Translations under genes and position numbers: made by a program
Notes under the pieces: model-generated
What the model saw: the letters and a program-made list of their open reading frames with translations, nothing else
Told to the model about the DNA's origin: nothing
Databases searched by the model: none
Shown here: piece after piece, positions 40,601-52,568 of the stretch
Position numbering within the stretch: the stretch's first letter is position 1
How the letters are laid out: every line of letters starts with the position of its first letter
Assembly (NCBI GenBank): GCA_017163975.1
Contig: JAFFSR010000280.1
Span: 496,001 to 560,000, forward strand
Origin: Anastatus disparis
Taxonomy: Eukaryota; Arthropoda; Insecta; Hymenoptera; Eupelmidae
Direction of reading: 5' to 3'
DNA length: 64,000 nucleotides

Positions 40601-43600
40601 AAAGACTTTGAAAATATCATTCGCACACGTGTCCGTTTTTACTGATGGGAATTTTATATAGTTTCGACTAATAGTCTCCGTAGAATTTATACGGATAAAA
40701 ATAAAAGAATCGACCGAAATAGAGTGGTTTGTAAAAGTAGCACGGCATATATCGAGAGATGAATGATATTGATAACTGTTCGAAAAGTTACGGATTAGAT
40801 AAAGATAGAAGGGATAATATTATAAATGATTTTGAGAAATTGAACCAAACGAACGATTTGGGATGTCAAAAAATTTAATTAAATTTTTTTCCTTTTTTTG
40901 AGGGTGCAAGGGATATCTATTGATATCTAATGTTTATGCTATTAGTATACATAAATTAAATTTAAAAAATACAAATTCCAATAAAAAATTAGATCCTTGA
41001 TTATAAGGATAAGCAAGAATTGTATGTTGTAAATATTTAAATAATTTTATATCTTCTCTTTTTAGTCAAAAACAAAAATATTATAAATAAATTTGAGTTA
41101 AAAAAATATTAAGATTTACTTATTTTACAAACTACGAAGTTAGACCAACAGAAAATAACATTCGTAGAATCATAAATTATTTTTCTTCTTTATCAATTTT
41201 TTGATACAAAACTTTAAATGGTTTTACTTCAATAAGTTATCTTGACCGTTCAACGAGATTATTTCACAAGTCAACAAACCACCAATGGATTATCATATAC
41301 AAATCTTATTTTAGTCGTGTATTTCGAGCAAGATGAGACTTTAATAAAAGAATTATTCTCAATATCTATTTTTCTTGTACCCTATTTTGATAGTGCTTGG
41401 CGTTCGAATAGGTATATAATGCAACCTACAATTAGCTTACTCAAATTGATACTCAAAAATGTAAATTATGAAAGACCTTTCTTATTTTAATAAAATTATT
41501 TATTACGTCACATTTGCTTGGAGTCAAAGGAATTTTCTATTCCCTTAATTTTCGTATGATAAATGAAGTTTGGCTTTGGAAAAACAACTTTCATCGAATA
41601 ATTTGAATGAAATATTTTCAAACTGTCTAGAAAATGTAGAAAATTTTTTTTTAATGCAAAAACCCTTAATGGATCATTTTTTACTCGTTTCATTAATCCC
41701 TGAAATGTATTAGAACATTTTTTTAATCTATATAAAAAGTGTTTGGTTTTCATTTTATTCCAAATTAATGTTTGCAAGCAAGAGGGTTGCATTAAACAAA
41801 AATATGAAAATAACGAGGGAAACTTTTAAAGGCCGTCAATGGTTATAAAGTATCAAAATATTCTTCATAGTAAATATCTTACTACCGACTTATATGGCAA
41901 AAAAATATGTCATATCGAAAATTAACAAAAATAATCGTTGAAGATTAAAAATTATATTAGCTTGTTCGAATAAAAATTTTTTTTATATAAAATCTGCTCT
42001 GCCTTAAGTGCAAATTTTTCTAAAATTTCTTCCATTTTTAAAAATTTAACCATCAGTAAAAATTAGAAGGATGAATTTATAAAATGAAACCCATAAGCAT
42101 GGATACTATTAATGATAGTCTGCAAATCCTTTATTTAAGCACCACCGTTTCCTTCTTAAACCTCAGAGACTCCTTAGAGACCTTTCGTAGATCAGAGGTT
42201 AACCACAGTGTTTCTCTCTTCGTCAGTAGCAATCCCCTGATCGCACTTAAAGTATAGATACTTAAGGAAAGTATAAAATAGCACCACTTTCATAACAAAA
42301 AAAGTAATGTTACCTTAAAGTCAGGAATATTTTTCATTTCCAAAGAAATATCAATACAGTAAGGAAAATAGTTTTTATACTTTTACAATAAATAGAATTT
42401 CTTTCCTCATACCTTTTTTCTATACCTTGTCAAAGAGACTCGAAGGGTTGGTAACTATTATGTAAATTTACATACATACCTTTTATGAAATTGCTACTTT
42501 AAATTTCCATGTTTTGAATTTTTTTATTTGAAAATTTTACTTCTCTTTCAGTGTGACTAAATTTATATGCAAGAAGAAATATTTTAATAATTTTTTTTTA
42601 ACAATTTACCTTGTTGCGATCCTTTTTATCGCAAAACATGTTGTTTTCTTGTGATACTTATTGAAATCAACAAATCAACGATAGACTATTTTATTTGAAT
42701 CTTGTATAGGATAGAATCTCACCAAGCAAGTTGTATCAATAAATATGATAAAAAGAGATACATATTGCTTTTAATATGAATTTTTTTCACAAAATAATAT
42801 TTTTTGAAGAATGTATAAATTATTATTCAAAAAATATTATTGAACTGTCATAAATTTAAACATGTTATTAATTTTTATTAATTTTCCAAAATTAACAAAT
42901 ATTTATAAAATGTATGCTATGAACATAAATTGAAACTGACAATAATTTTCAAAGAAAATAATATTAAAAATAAGAGTTCAATGTAATAAATAATTAGAAT
43001 TAAAAATTTTTAAATGATCATTTGATTTTTAATTTAGTTTCATAAAAAATTTGTTAGCTGCTCTAGTTTCTATATTTAAATAAAAAAATGAATCACGTAC
43101 TTCTTTTTCTTGAATGTAATTAAAACATTGCATTGAAATTAAGTATGAATTAAGATCAAATAAATTAAGGTAATAAAGTTACAAATCTTAATTACGCGAA
43201 TCCTTTTAATCTAAAGATTCGTGACATGAATTCCTAAATTTCACAATTTCTAACACCAGTCACTCAGATTGAATTTTAGATGATTACATAAAAGAAGATT
43301 TGAATACGTAATATCTATTTACTTCTTTTATTTCTGAGAAAGGTAAAGTATAGTGTTGAGGTAAATACGTTTCTGACGTAGACGTCATAACTCTTAAAAG
43401 TAAATAGCAAACAGGTTCTTTGTGGTTGCATTACTTTTCAAGATACTTGATTAACGCTTCTAAGCATCTCCTTAACGACTACTTTCTGCTGTGAATTAAT
43501 TAATTCTATCAATTTAAGGTATAAGAATCTATACATCTTTCCATAAAAAAAATTTTATTAAATTATATAATTTTAACCTTAAATAAAAAAATAAAATATA

Positions 43601-43729
43601 ATGATTTTTTTTTAAATCAGGGTAAAATATAATAATGATCTCAAAATTCAAATAGATTTAATTTTAACATTTTCCCGAGAATAGCAATACGAATTTTTTG
43701 CAGGTGTTTGCAAATTTTCGTCTTTGTAA

Positions 43730-43757
43730 AAAGGTAATGAGTACAATCATTACCTTT
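43730..43757. repeat. Small perfect hairpin
   Basis: AAAGGTAATGA (43730-43740) and TCATTACCTTT (43747-43757) pair perfectly around GTACAA. There is no gene nearby. Confidence 0.7.
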
Positions 43758-45060
43758 CAAAATCAAAATGCAGTAACATAAAGGTATTACTGTAAAGCTG
43801 GCTTTAGTTTGCAAATAGCAAAATGTATTCAGATTACATTCGACAGTATTGTTCGTAACAAAAAATTTTATCTAAGAAATCTCAATAATAAATTTATGAT
43901 CGAAATATTTGTTTTTAATACAGTTTTTCAAATTTTTGACTATCAACTCAAAAGTTTAAAAAATATCTTTATATTGTAATCTTGTACCTGAATTAATAAA
44001 AAGCATGACATAGATCAACTCATTTGAATTTTTTGATTAATTTTCTTAAAAATATTAATTATTTACGAATACTGAAATTTTGAACGTTGCGTTGATTCTT
44101 ATCCAACCTATTTTTTATTAATATTAATAACAAATACTTACCCTAAAAATTTAATATTATTATGATAAAAAAATAAATAATATGTGTATAAACTATGTGT
44201 TGAGGACTTTTTAAGATTACAGTGTATGTAACCAGCAAAAAATTACATTATTAGCATGATATTATATTTCATTTCTTTTATTTAATGCTAAATTTATAAG
44301 TAAATACAGAATGAATGTTTTTAATGATTTTCGTAATTATAATACATGAGAACACAGGTGCAATATGTATTTTAATCTCTTATTTAATTAAGGCTTCATT
44401 ATCCGTTTATGATGAATAAGCACTAAAGCCATTAAGAAGCTTTTATATCTATGATTACAGATTAAGAGAGAATTTGATAAAAAAAATTTTCAATAAATTA
44501 ATCTCTTCTTATAACATACAAGAATAATATTGTGATTCTTGAAAGCATAATCGTGGTTAGCCCAGGTGTTGTGCGGTGAATTGAGAATAAGCCCATTATG
44601 CAATTTAGTTTACAAAGTGAGCTTGTCTCTTGCAAAAGGGGTTTGTTTAATATATAGAGGACACTATACATTTATTAGAATACTTATTCATATTGTATAT
44701 AAAGAATAAAAAGGGACTTAAAATATTTGATCTTTTTAAAATTTCTTCAATTAAAATTTTTTTTATTAAAGAAATTTTTAAAATGAATAAAAAGTGTTCT
44801 TAATAAATTAGAATTTAGATTCAGTTTAAAATTAAAAATAAAAGATATTGTATCAAAAAATAGTATTTAAAAATTCTTTCGCATAAAATTTTCAACTATA
44901 CGGGATATATAAATTATTATGTCATTTATATCTGAAATATTAAAGATTAAATTCTTAATTTTACATATGAAAAATTTTTATGAGACATGACTACAATTGT
45001 TTTAAATACGCAGGGAGGAGATTTCATCATTAAACATCTAACGCGCATCCTTCTTTAGGT

Positions 45061-45078
45061 AGTAGTCCAGGGACTACA
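45061..45078. repeat. Short palindrome next to a foldback element
   Basis: GTAGTCC, AG, GGACTAC forms a 7-bp perfect stem about 25 bp to the left of the inverted-repeat element that starts near 45100. Confidence 0.5.
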
Positions 45079-45099
45079 TACATAAGTCGTGGCCAACCA

Positions 45100-45640
45100 A
45101 GGTTCTCGATTTTACCCAAGTTTTTTTTACGTATTTATATATTTTAACCTGCTGAGTTTAAATTTTTTAAGTAGAAAGTCTGAAAATGGCGCATTTGATC
45201 GTTATTAACAATTTTTATAAACAAATTATAAAAATGCGTTTTTTGCTTAAAAAACATTTTATCATATTTTTCAGGTCATTTTGAGCAAAAAAGGTTCGTG
45301 TGAATGTTTTGCTAAAATGCACTGCATCGGCTCAAAAAATTTGCAGTTTGAAAAATCGTGATTTTTAAAAACTTTTACAGTCTATAGTTCAGCTTCTACT
45401 ACTTTAATTTTAACTCACAATGGCCTAAGTTGTTTATTGAAATATAAACTTATAGATTATTGTCATTGGCGACAGTATTTATAATAATTTCATTACCAAT
45501 TAATCGCTCAAATAACTACTGTTCACGTTGGATTACGGTTAGGTAAGCTGTAGTAGGTGCAAATTTTAGACTTTCTACCCAACAAATTCGGATTCAGCGG
45601 TTAAAAATAAGAAAAGCTTGGGTAGAAACCAGGAACTGAA
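45100..45640. mobile_element. Inverted-repeat element with internal TTAA-flanked ends (piggyBac-like MITE or nested foldback)
   Basis: The inner structure is TTAA (45144-45147), then CCTGCTGAG...GTAGAAAGTCT, mirrored as AGACTTTCTAC...CAGCGG before TTAA (45601-45604). This gives inverted repeats of about 37 bp bounded by the TTAA target typical of piggyBac elements; the inner element is about 453 bp. The inversion continues outside TTAA: GATTTTACCCAAG on the left and CTTGGGTAGAAACC on the right. Either the true ends are further out or a TTAA element inserted into a palindromic host repeat. No transposase frame is present. Confidence 0.65.
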
Positions 45641-46763
45641 TAGTTCATACTTGCTTCCACACAGGAGATGAAAGTTAGTATATTACGTTGGTTCAACATC
45701 AACAAGATTCGTCTCGTGTAATGTATACTCTTTTTCTTACCAGCCTGCCGAAAATTGCTATATTATTAACATAACAAGCTAAACGCGAAGGGCTTTTTAA
45801 CATCTGAGATGGTATGAAAACATGTTTACAAATTCAAATTTTTTTGTGCCATGTAAAAATATTAAAAACTGGATTATTTTTATAAATGATATAGCATAAA
45901 AAATAATATAAATATTAGTTGCTCGAGAATTTTAAACAATATTCAAGGAAATTCTACCAATATGAATGAAGTAGTAAATTAAGATGGTAATATTTTTATT
46001 CGTGAAACTATTACTGAAAAAAACTTGGGCCCAGATATTCTAAATGTATTCAAAAAATCGGTATTCAAAAAAGTGGAGTATGAAAAGGTCCAGAAAATAA
46101 AAGATTTATTTCAAATACAGTTTAAACGCTCCAATATTTCATGTATTGTAACAAATAATTTCTCAATCTCCGATCAATCAGTGTTTTTGACGGAAGTAAA
46201 CAAACCAATTATTCCTGTTGCGTCAGTGATGTTTAGTTTTGATTTCGCTATTGAAACATCTCATGTTATCAGTGACTTAAAAAAAGGGTGCAGTTAGTGT
46301 ATGGATTTACTAAGTTTCCTTGAAAATTAATTTTTGAAGCCTCTAAATATTTTAACAAATTCAATGATAACGAAAACCTATTTTCACTAAATATTTATGA
46401 TTTTCAGTAATGAATCTGTAAAAGTGTTATTGCAAAATTTTGATTTTTAAATGGTTAACGTTTTATAACTTATTTAATGTTATTTTAACTGAATTATCGC
46501 ATATATGAAATTCCAAAACTCTTCAATTTCTAGCATTAACATTCGATTGACAATTTTATTAATATGATTAAAAATACTGATTTGGAGAAAATTTTTAAAT
46601 AATTTAACTTTAAATCATCAGTATTTTAATAAGAAAATATGGATAACCTTTGTATTAAGGTGGTGTAATAGGGTATCCGTTTTATACGTAGTTACCGACA
46701 ATGCAGTTTAAAGTGGAAGTCTTTTATAAAAGATAAAATATAAAAAAATATATAAAAATATAT
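45641..46763. other. Non-coding stretch with one unrecognised open frame
   Basis: A 90-codon plus-strand frame (46025-46297) starting at a TTG has a fairly mixed amino-acid composition but no ATG, splice evidence or recognisable motif. It may be a decayed fragment of a mobile element. Otherwise A+T-rich. Confidence 0.4.
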
Positions 46764-46795
46764 AAAATATCTCAATATATATATTGAGATATTTT
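46764..46795. repeat. Perfect 32-bp palindrome
   Basis: AAAATATCTCAATATA (46764-46779) is followed directly by its exact reverse complement (46780-46795), with no spacer. Confidence 0.95.
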
Positions 46796-46992
46796 TAAAA
46801 CTTGTGGATTAAGAATAAAAAATTTGGAAAACTGTAAGGTCGTTATTTTACAAACCCTTAAAATAATTTAGTTTAAGCCCATCTGAATTGAATAGAAAAG
46901 AAAAATATTTAGAGGTAAGTGAAATAACCGATCCGAAAATATTTAGGGGAAAGTGAAATATCTGATTCTTTAATTTAAGATAATCTTATTAA

Positions 46993-47299
46993 CCCTTTCA
47001 GAACGGAATTTTTATTTCATCATGAAAAGTTCTGATAACCATTGAGCGATGATAAGTGTTCATTTATTAAACAATTTTTGCGATAAAAAAATTTTTTTTT
47101 CACTTTTTTCTTTTCAAGTTTTCTCAGTTTCTATCGAAAATATAATAATTTAGGCCCTCAGTTTGAGATTGGAAATAGTCCACTTCAATCTAATACACAT
47201 ATTTTTTTTTTTTAAATTTGAAGCCACTTTTGCACAATTTCAAAAAAACCAAAAAAGGTTAATGTATGTACATTGTAATGTACATTGGTTCTGAAAGGG
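46993..47299. mobile_element. piggyBac-like MITE (307 bp)
   Basis: Flanked on both sides by TTAA (46989-46992 and 47300-47303). The ends are perfect 12-bp inverted repeats, CCCTTTCAGAAC and GTTCTGAAAGGG. TTAA targets with CCC-starting ends define piggyBac-type elements. No transposase frame, so it would depend on a source element elsewhere. Confidence 0.85.
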
Positions 47300-47544
47300 T
47301 TAATATCTATGAGTTTTTGAAAAACGAAATCAAAAATATAAAGCAAAAGTGTTATATAAATCTAAGTGAGATGAAAAAAAGACATTAATTCAAATAATAA
47401 TAAATTTCATATAAATAAGACGATTCCAGATATTCCAGTCTCGTTTAGTAAAGCGTAAATATTGGTAAAACGTGATATATACAGGTATTGTGGTTTTCTC
47501 TGATATTGACTTAGCGTGGCGTGCAAATAAGAAATATGCTTTAA

Positions 47545-48073
47545 CCCGCTGACTGTTCTTGTCCACTACGGTGGACAAAGCTTTAAAGCCGTATAAAAAA
47601 AACACTGCGCCATCTTTTTTGGATTGCGTTGTTTTTTTTTTATAAATAAACACAAATGTAATATAAATCAACTACTAATATAACATTTACTAGCGAAATC
47701 ATTTCATAAGAGCTAATTGAGTTAGTTTTTTGAGAAATTTGACAACTTGTATTTTGCTTCAAGATATTATCGTATAAAAGCTTTAAAAGTAGTTGTATAA
47801 GGTAAGTTAATTAATTGTTATACTTTTGGAGGTTAACTTTAAATATTTTATTAGTTAAAAATATCATAATTCGCTTAAAAATAATTCATATGCTCTGTTG
47901 AAAACATGTCCACTGTAGCTTTTGTCCACTACAGTGGACATCGGTTTTATTATATTTATTCCAACCTAAACATGTATATGAAGCTTTTAATCATCATTGT
48001 GACACATATTATGACGAATTTAAGAAGAAATAGAATTTTTCAAAGTTTCGAAATGTGCTCTGCAGTCAGCGGG
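47545..48073. mobile_element. piggyBac-like MITE (529 bp) with subterminal GTCCAC palindromes
   Basis: Flanked by TTAA (47541-47544 and 48074-48077). The ends are perfect 11-bp inverted repeats, CCCGCTGACTG and CAGTCAGCGGG. Just inside each end lie short palindromes GTCCACTACGGTGGAC (47561-47576) and GTCCACTACAGTGGAC (47924-47939), likely subterminal transposase-binding-type repeats. The 93- and 64-codon frames across the element are not genes. Confidence 0.9.
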
Positions 48074-48637
48074 TTAAAAATCAATGTGGGTATCCAATAA
48101 AAGCGCAAAAAGGTGGATGATAAACTCTTTGTTTATAAATTATATTGTGGCTCTTCAGTTAAGAAATTCGATTGTTTGAAAGATCTTGTTCCTTTGAATA
48201 TCATCAATCAGTGTTCTGTTGATAACTAGTTCATGAGCTTTGTGAAACAATTTTCTATTACTTGCATCCTGTTCTCTTATATGTTACAACATTAATTCAT
48301 TTAATTTATCACCTTTTTACATGTAGAACTTATGGGATTATTAAAAATAAAGAGGAAAAACTTATAGCAATGCTGATTTTTCTTAAAAACCTGTAAAAGT
48401 CATACAATATGAAACTAATATACGAAGATTTATAAATAAAATTTTACAGAGAATTACAAGTATTCGCTCCAAAATCTGTTTTCTCGTCTTTTCTTTGCTA
48501 TGTTTACTAACGCAATCTTTATTCATTTAATCCAATAAAAGCATTTCTATTTTGCTAATCTTATTTTCTAGATTTATAATATAATTGATATCCATCATTT
48601 TTTGAAAAAAAGTGTTCATTTTGATTTTCTTTTCTTT

Positions 48638-48674
48638 TTTTGTGATCCATTGACTCCTGTAATGGATCACAAAA
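48638..48674. repeat. Perfect 14-bp hairpin
   Basis: TTTTGTGATCCATT (48638-48651) and AATGGATCACAAAA (48661-48674) pair perfectly around GACTCCTGT. No associated gene. Confidence 0.85.
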
Positions 48675-49795
48675 TAGGATCGTTTTTACTTACAATCGTG
48701 TATCATGTGTGGCAAGGCACGTATGAAAAAATTGGAAAATAATGACTAAACAGTTTCATGATAATTATTGTATAATATTATAATTGCTAGCAAAATATTA
48801 TCAACAAAATTATGTAACTATTGTAAATTATAAATAATAAACGTTATCAATAAATAAATTTTCGAATATTCTTTTTCATTTAATTTTCTAAACAATAAAA
48901 TTATCATTTCCAAAGAGTCAAATAAATATACTGTAAAATAGATAAGTAATTGATACTCGTTGAAAATGTATGTTACATATTTGGTATTGTGGATTATAAA
49001 CCATCAGATGAAATCTTAAATAAGTTTTGTGTTTATTTTTTACATACTTGAATATGTTTATTGCTTTACTTGAAGTTTTATTAAAGTGTGAAAATAGTTT
49101 TCAATAGTATTGGAATCGTTCATTTAGTTGCGGTTACTCATTCTACTCTACGTGATAGTATTGTTGGCGTACAAAGTTGATTGGTATATTGTTAGGGAAT
49201 TCACACACAATAAATTATTATTTACACCTGCAGAATTATGGACAAATAATGAATGTTTATGATGCATAATTTTAATTGTTTTTAAAGAATTTGAATCGCA
49301 GAATTTGAACCTACTAAATAATTGGCATAGAGAGGGTTAGAACTTCTCATTACCTATTTTACTGAAATTGCAGGAAATGTTTTTTTATATAAAAATATGA
49401 GAAAAGCTAGAGTTGTAGACTCCAACATTCAATAAATTTAAAATTAGCTAGTATAATAGTAATAATTTCATGAAAAATAATCAAAATTAGCTTTTTTATA
49501 AAGGACCATAAATGAGCGTGTTTATTTTACATAATCCATCAGAATAATACAAAAAGTTTAAGGAAAATACTTTAATTTAAGCTTTGATGCATTCAAGAAG
49601 ATCCAGTCGTTCTAAAACTATCAACAATCGAAAATATAAATTACAAATAAATATAATAAAAATTAGATATATTAATGCCTATAACATTTACTTTTAATTT
49701 TAATATGTAATATTTACTTACATTATTCAGTATATTTAAAATAATTATAACAAAACTAAGCTAAGACTATGTTGAAATGATGGAGTGTCGTACAG
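48675..49795. other. Non-coding stretch
   Basis: A+T-rich sequence without recognisable gene or element. Confidence 0.5.
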
Positions 49796-49815
49796 CTTGA
49801 AGGAATTCCTTCAAG
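49796..49815. repeat. Perfect 20-bp palindrome
   Basis: CTTGAAGGAATTCCTTCAAG reads identically on both strands and lies about 85 bp upstream of the LTR. Confidence 0.9.
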
Positions 49816-49900
49816 GAAGGTTAGCCTGAAGGTGTGATGAAAAAAAATCACAAAACGTATTAGCTGCTACATAATAAATAAACATTTATATCAGAATTAA

Positions 49901-50360
49901 TGTTGAAAATATACACACTCATACTAGGTGTCGCCACCTATTGAGAATATTTTAATAGACAGTTGAAGAGAATCAAGTTGCGTCTCGTCGTCGTTCAGTT
50001 AAGTTCAAGTCCGTCTGTTAAAGCCAGAATTTGTATTTCATTATTATTATAGAGAGATCATTTAATTTAATTATTTTTGTGTAGATTGAATAAAGACTTT
50101 TTATTTAATATAAATTGTGCTCTGCATTTATTAATTATTTAACAGGTTATGAGCCCAGAGTGCTTTTAACTGCGCGTTTTATTTAATAAAATTGAGAAAG
50201 AGGTTTGTGTGGTTTGGAGCGTGCGTCAGTCTGTTTGGTGAATTGTTTTATTGTTCTTTATCTCCTGGTGGAAGCGTCAGAGATGGCGAGTCAAGGAACA
50301 AATAAAAAAAAAAAAAGAGACAGGGCGAAGGACAGCAGAGGGAGAAAAAGGAGTTGACTC
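49901..50360 (+). mobile_element. Truncated copia-type LTR retrotransposon: 5' LTR, primer-binding site and leader
   Basis: The LTR runs from TGTTGAAAATATACAC at 49901 to ...ATTTAACA at 50144 (TG...CA, about 244 bp). It is followed directly by GGTTATGAGCCCAG (50145-50158). This matches the arrangement in copia elements, where the primer site after the LTR pairs with an internal part of initiator methionine tRNA, and the LTR start resembles that of copia. A leader follows with an ATG at 50283 opening a short Lys/Arg-rich frame that stops after about 20 codons. No gag, protease, integrase or reverse transcriptase frame and no 3' LTR are found, so it is a 5' fragment; the 3' limit given is approximate. 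Confidence 0.8.
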
Positions 50361-50588
50361 CGGGTAAGAATTTTACTTTATTCTCTCTCAATTCTATAAG
50401 ACAGTAATGGCGTCGCATGCACGCTTATAGAAAGAAAGAAAAGGACAGAGAATAGATAGCGTCGTGCGCTAGTCTATAGAGGGAGAGTGAGAGAGAAATA
50501 AAATGAGTCGCCATGTTGGGTAAAATGACGCAACGTGTTTGAGTATGACAGATTCATGCGTGCACAAGAAAAATTATTTTTTATGCTT

Positions 50589-50606
50589 TGTGTGTGTGTG
50601 TGTGTG
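50589..50606. repeat. (TG)n microsatellite
   Basis: Nine TG units in a T/A-rich setting. Confidence 0.9.
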
Positions 50607-50725
50607 TATGTATATAGAACGAGAGAAAAGACCATGCACACACAAAATAAAATTGACAGACTAAATAAACGACAACACGAAGTGAAGAAGATTTTTATGT
50701 ATGTGTACGTGTGTATATGTATATG

Positions 50726-50730
<5 letters not shown>

Positions 50731-50782
<52 letters not shown>
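50731..50782. repeat. (AT)n microsatellite
   Basis: About 26 uninterrupted AT units. The Tyr/Ile-repeat open frames reported through it (50535-50923) are products of this tract. Confidence 0.97.
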
Positions 50783-50786
<4 letters not shown>

Positions 50787-51236
50787 AATTTACACGAATT
50801 TATAAAATATCATATTTTTTTATTGTATTAAGAGGATATCGTAGTTCTGCTCCTCCTAATAATATTTTTATTCAAAGTTTATGCGTAAACAGTGCGTCAA
50901 ATCAAATTCTTTCACTTCAGTAAGAAAATTTCTAAGATTAATCCTCAGCGTTGATAAGTCAAGAAATTTTTACCAAAATACTATACTTAAAAAGTTATAA
51001 ACATTCTTTTGATGTATACTATTTTGAGATTAGATTCATCAAACTTAATATCTATTTTTCATTCAAAGTTTATAAAAATAACAAGCGTAAATGAATCTTA
51101 ATTTAACAAAAATTATTGTATTAATATAGTTTTAGCGCGGACAAGTCATTATCTTTGTCCAAATAGTGAATTTAAAAAAAAAAAAGATATCAGTAAGATA
51201 AAAACCAAAATCGATTTTAACAACTACGACATCCCG

Positions 51237-51671
51237 TTAAAGACTAGATAAAATACCGACCGAAACGATTCTATTTTTATTTACTCTATTGCCTGTCTAC
51301 TTTAGACTGTATATGTATTTTGTTCATATTGTATTGGTTAACCCTTTCAGTCATGCAATTCAATTCACTTTTTTTTTGTATGTATTTGTTTATAATAATA
51401 ATGAATAGTTATAAATTTATAAAATATCATCAGCATTATAAACAGTAAGGCTATATGTATCTGAAAATACAAAAAATCCAAGAATCAAGCATGATATTGC
51501 AAAAATATTGAGGTAAAAAAAAAAGAAAATTAGGTAGCCGATATATCGGCTCCTGTGACTGTAAGGGTTAACCAGCACGATACGTACAAAATACATATAC
51601 ACTCTAATATGGACTGGTAATAGAGTGAAAGGGTTAGAATCGTTTCGTTCGGTATTTTAAGTAGTCTTTAA
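51237..51671. mobile_element. Nested foldback element with outer and inner TTAA pairs
   Basis: Arms of about 115 bp are inverted over 51237-51345 and 51560-51671, matching TTAAAGACTA, AAAATACCG.CGAAACGATTCTA and GTATATGTATTTTGT in order. Inside lies a second signature: TTAA (51338-51341) CCCTTTCAGTCA ... TGACTGTAAGGG TTAA (51568-51571), a 226-bp piggyBac-like MITE with one mismatch in its ends. So either a MITE inserted near the centre of an older palindromic element also bounded by TTAA, or the whole 435 bp is one element. No coding capacity. Confidence 0.75.
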
Positions 51672-51719
51672 TACAATAAAAAGAAACGCGTTATATGATA
51701 AATTAAAATAATAATATGT

Positions 51720-52556
51720 AACGTTTGGCTTTTCTGGCGGTTGCGGTAGACAACTCGTTGACGTCGGCGGCATCAGACTTTTACTTTTACCTGAGGGTTG
51801 ATGCTGGAAGATGGTCGGTCGGTGGTTCGAATAAGCCAAAGTTCAAAACTTATAAACTAAATTGATTTTACTGAATTTAATAATAATAAAATAAAAGAAA
51901 TGCGTGAAAGTTTAATTGTAATTAAAAAGGAATTTACTATTGCGTTTAAATATTAAGTAAACAAATGAAATAAGCAAGCTTAAAATTAAAGTGATAATGA
52001 CGGGGCGGATTTACAGGATAGGTTTAGCGGAACCGGTAAATGAGTATGAGTCGTGCATTTTATATTTTTCACAATAAATATTCCTTTGCATTTATTGAGT
52101 TGAACTTATAACTAATACAAGGTTGAATTAATCAATTAATAATCTCGGAAAAATAGCCGGAAACGGCGGCACGCAAAAATATAAATAATCAAATAATACT
52201 AGGACCAAATTATATCTTTAGGCGGTCGGTATTATTTTTACCGGTAATGCGGTTTAATAAAATTATACTTAAGAATAAATTCCGAACGGTATCGGTTACA
52301 AACTTGGATGAAAGAAAATAAACTATTTACAGGCTTCAGTATTATCGACGGCGGTTACGGTCGGAATCTACTTTACCGGCGGCGGATAATACGAGCAGTA
52401 TCTCGATGACACCCGGTATAGGCTGGAAGTAGGTCGGTGTCGCAGGAAGACATGATAATGCTACCTCCAAGCCTCAGGGTAGACAAGGAGAAGATGAGCT
52501 GGTCGTGGAAACTCCATCGACTGGCGGAAGAACTACTTCGACCGAAAAGGTGGAGG
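51720..52556. other. G+C-raised tract with degenerate CGG/CCG-rich repeats
   Basis: Recurring degenerate words (GGCGGT, TTACCGGTAA, ACCGGT, CGGCGGC) appear at 51730-51840, 52020-52060, 52150-52170, 52220-52290 and 52340-52400. This contrasts sharply with the flanking A+T-rich DNA. An ATG at 52449-52451 opens a 39-codon frame (rich in Lys, Trp and Leu) that runs into a donor-like GGAG|GTAAGA at 52556. The phases of that frame and the acceptor at 52947 do not fit, so I do not join them. It is probably 5' flanking or leader sequence of the polymerase-bearing element. Confidence 0.45.
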
Positions 52557-52568
52557 TAAGAGATAGGA

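Larger units (their letters stand above)
37693..45099. other. Non-coding stretch with two G+C-raised islands
   Basis: No gene is supported. G+C-raised islands lie at about 39400-39880 (with TATA-like CCTATATAAG and GTTTATATAAAC and a CT-rich run at 39497-39530) and 40410-40560 (CpG-containing, GCGCATGCGGTATCGCGATATTACCGC). These could be promoter regions. A small hairpin lies at 43730-43757. The 94-codon minus-strand frame at 41.5-41.8 kb is Phe/Lys-rich and unrecognised. Confidence 0.5.

Noticed and set aside
46025..46297. 90-codon plus-strand frame with mixed composition
   Set aside because: It has no ATG start, no recognised family and no splice signals; possibly a decayed element fragment, noted in the region entry only.
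50535..50923. Open frames of 70-98 codons with Tyr-Ile repeats
   Set aside because: They translate the (AT)n microsatellite; the same effect is seen at 8839-9075.
52449..52567. ATG-started 39-codon frame as the first exon of the polymerase
   Set aside because: It reaches a good donor-like site, but the phase there does not match the phase required at the acceptor next to 52948.
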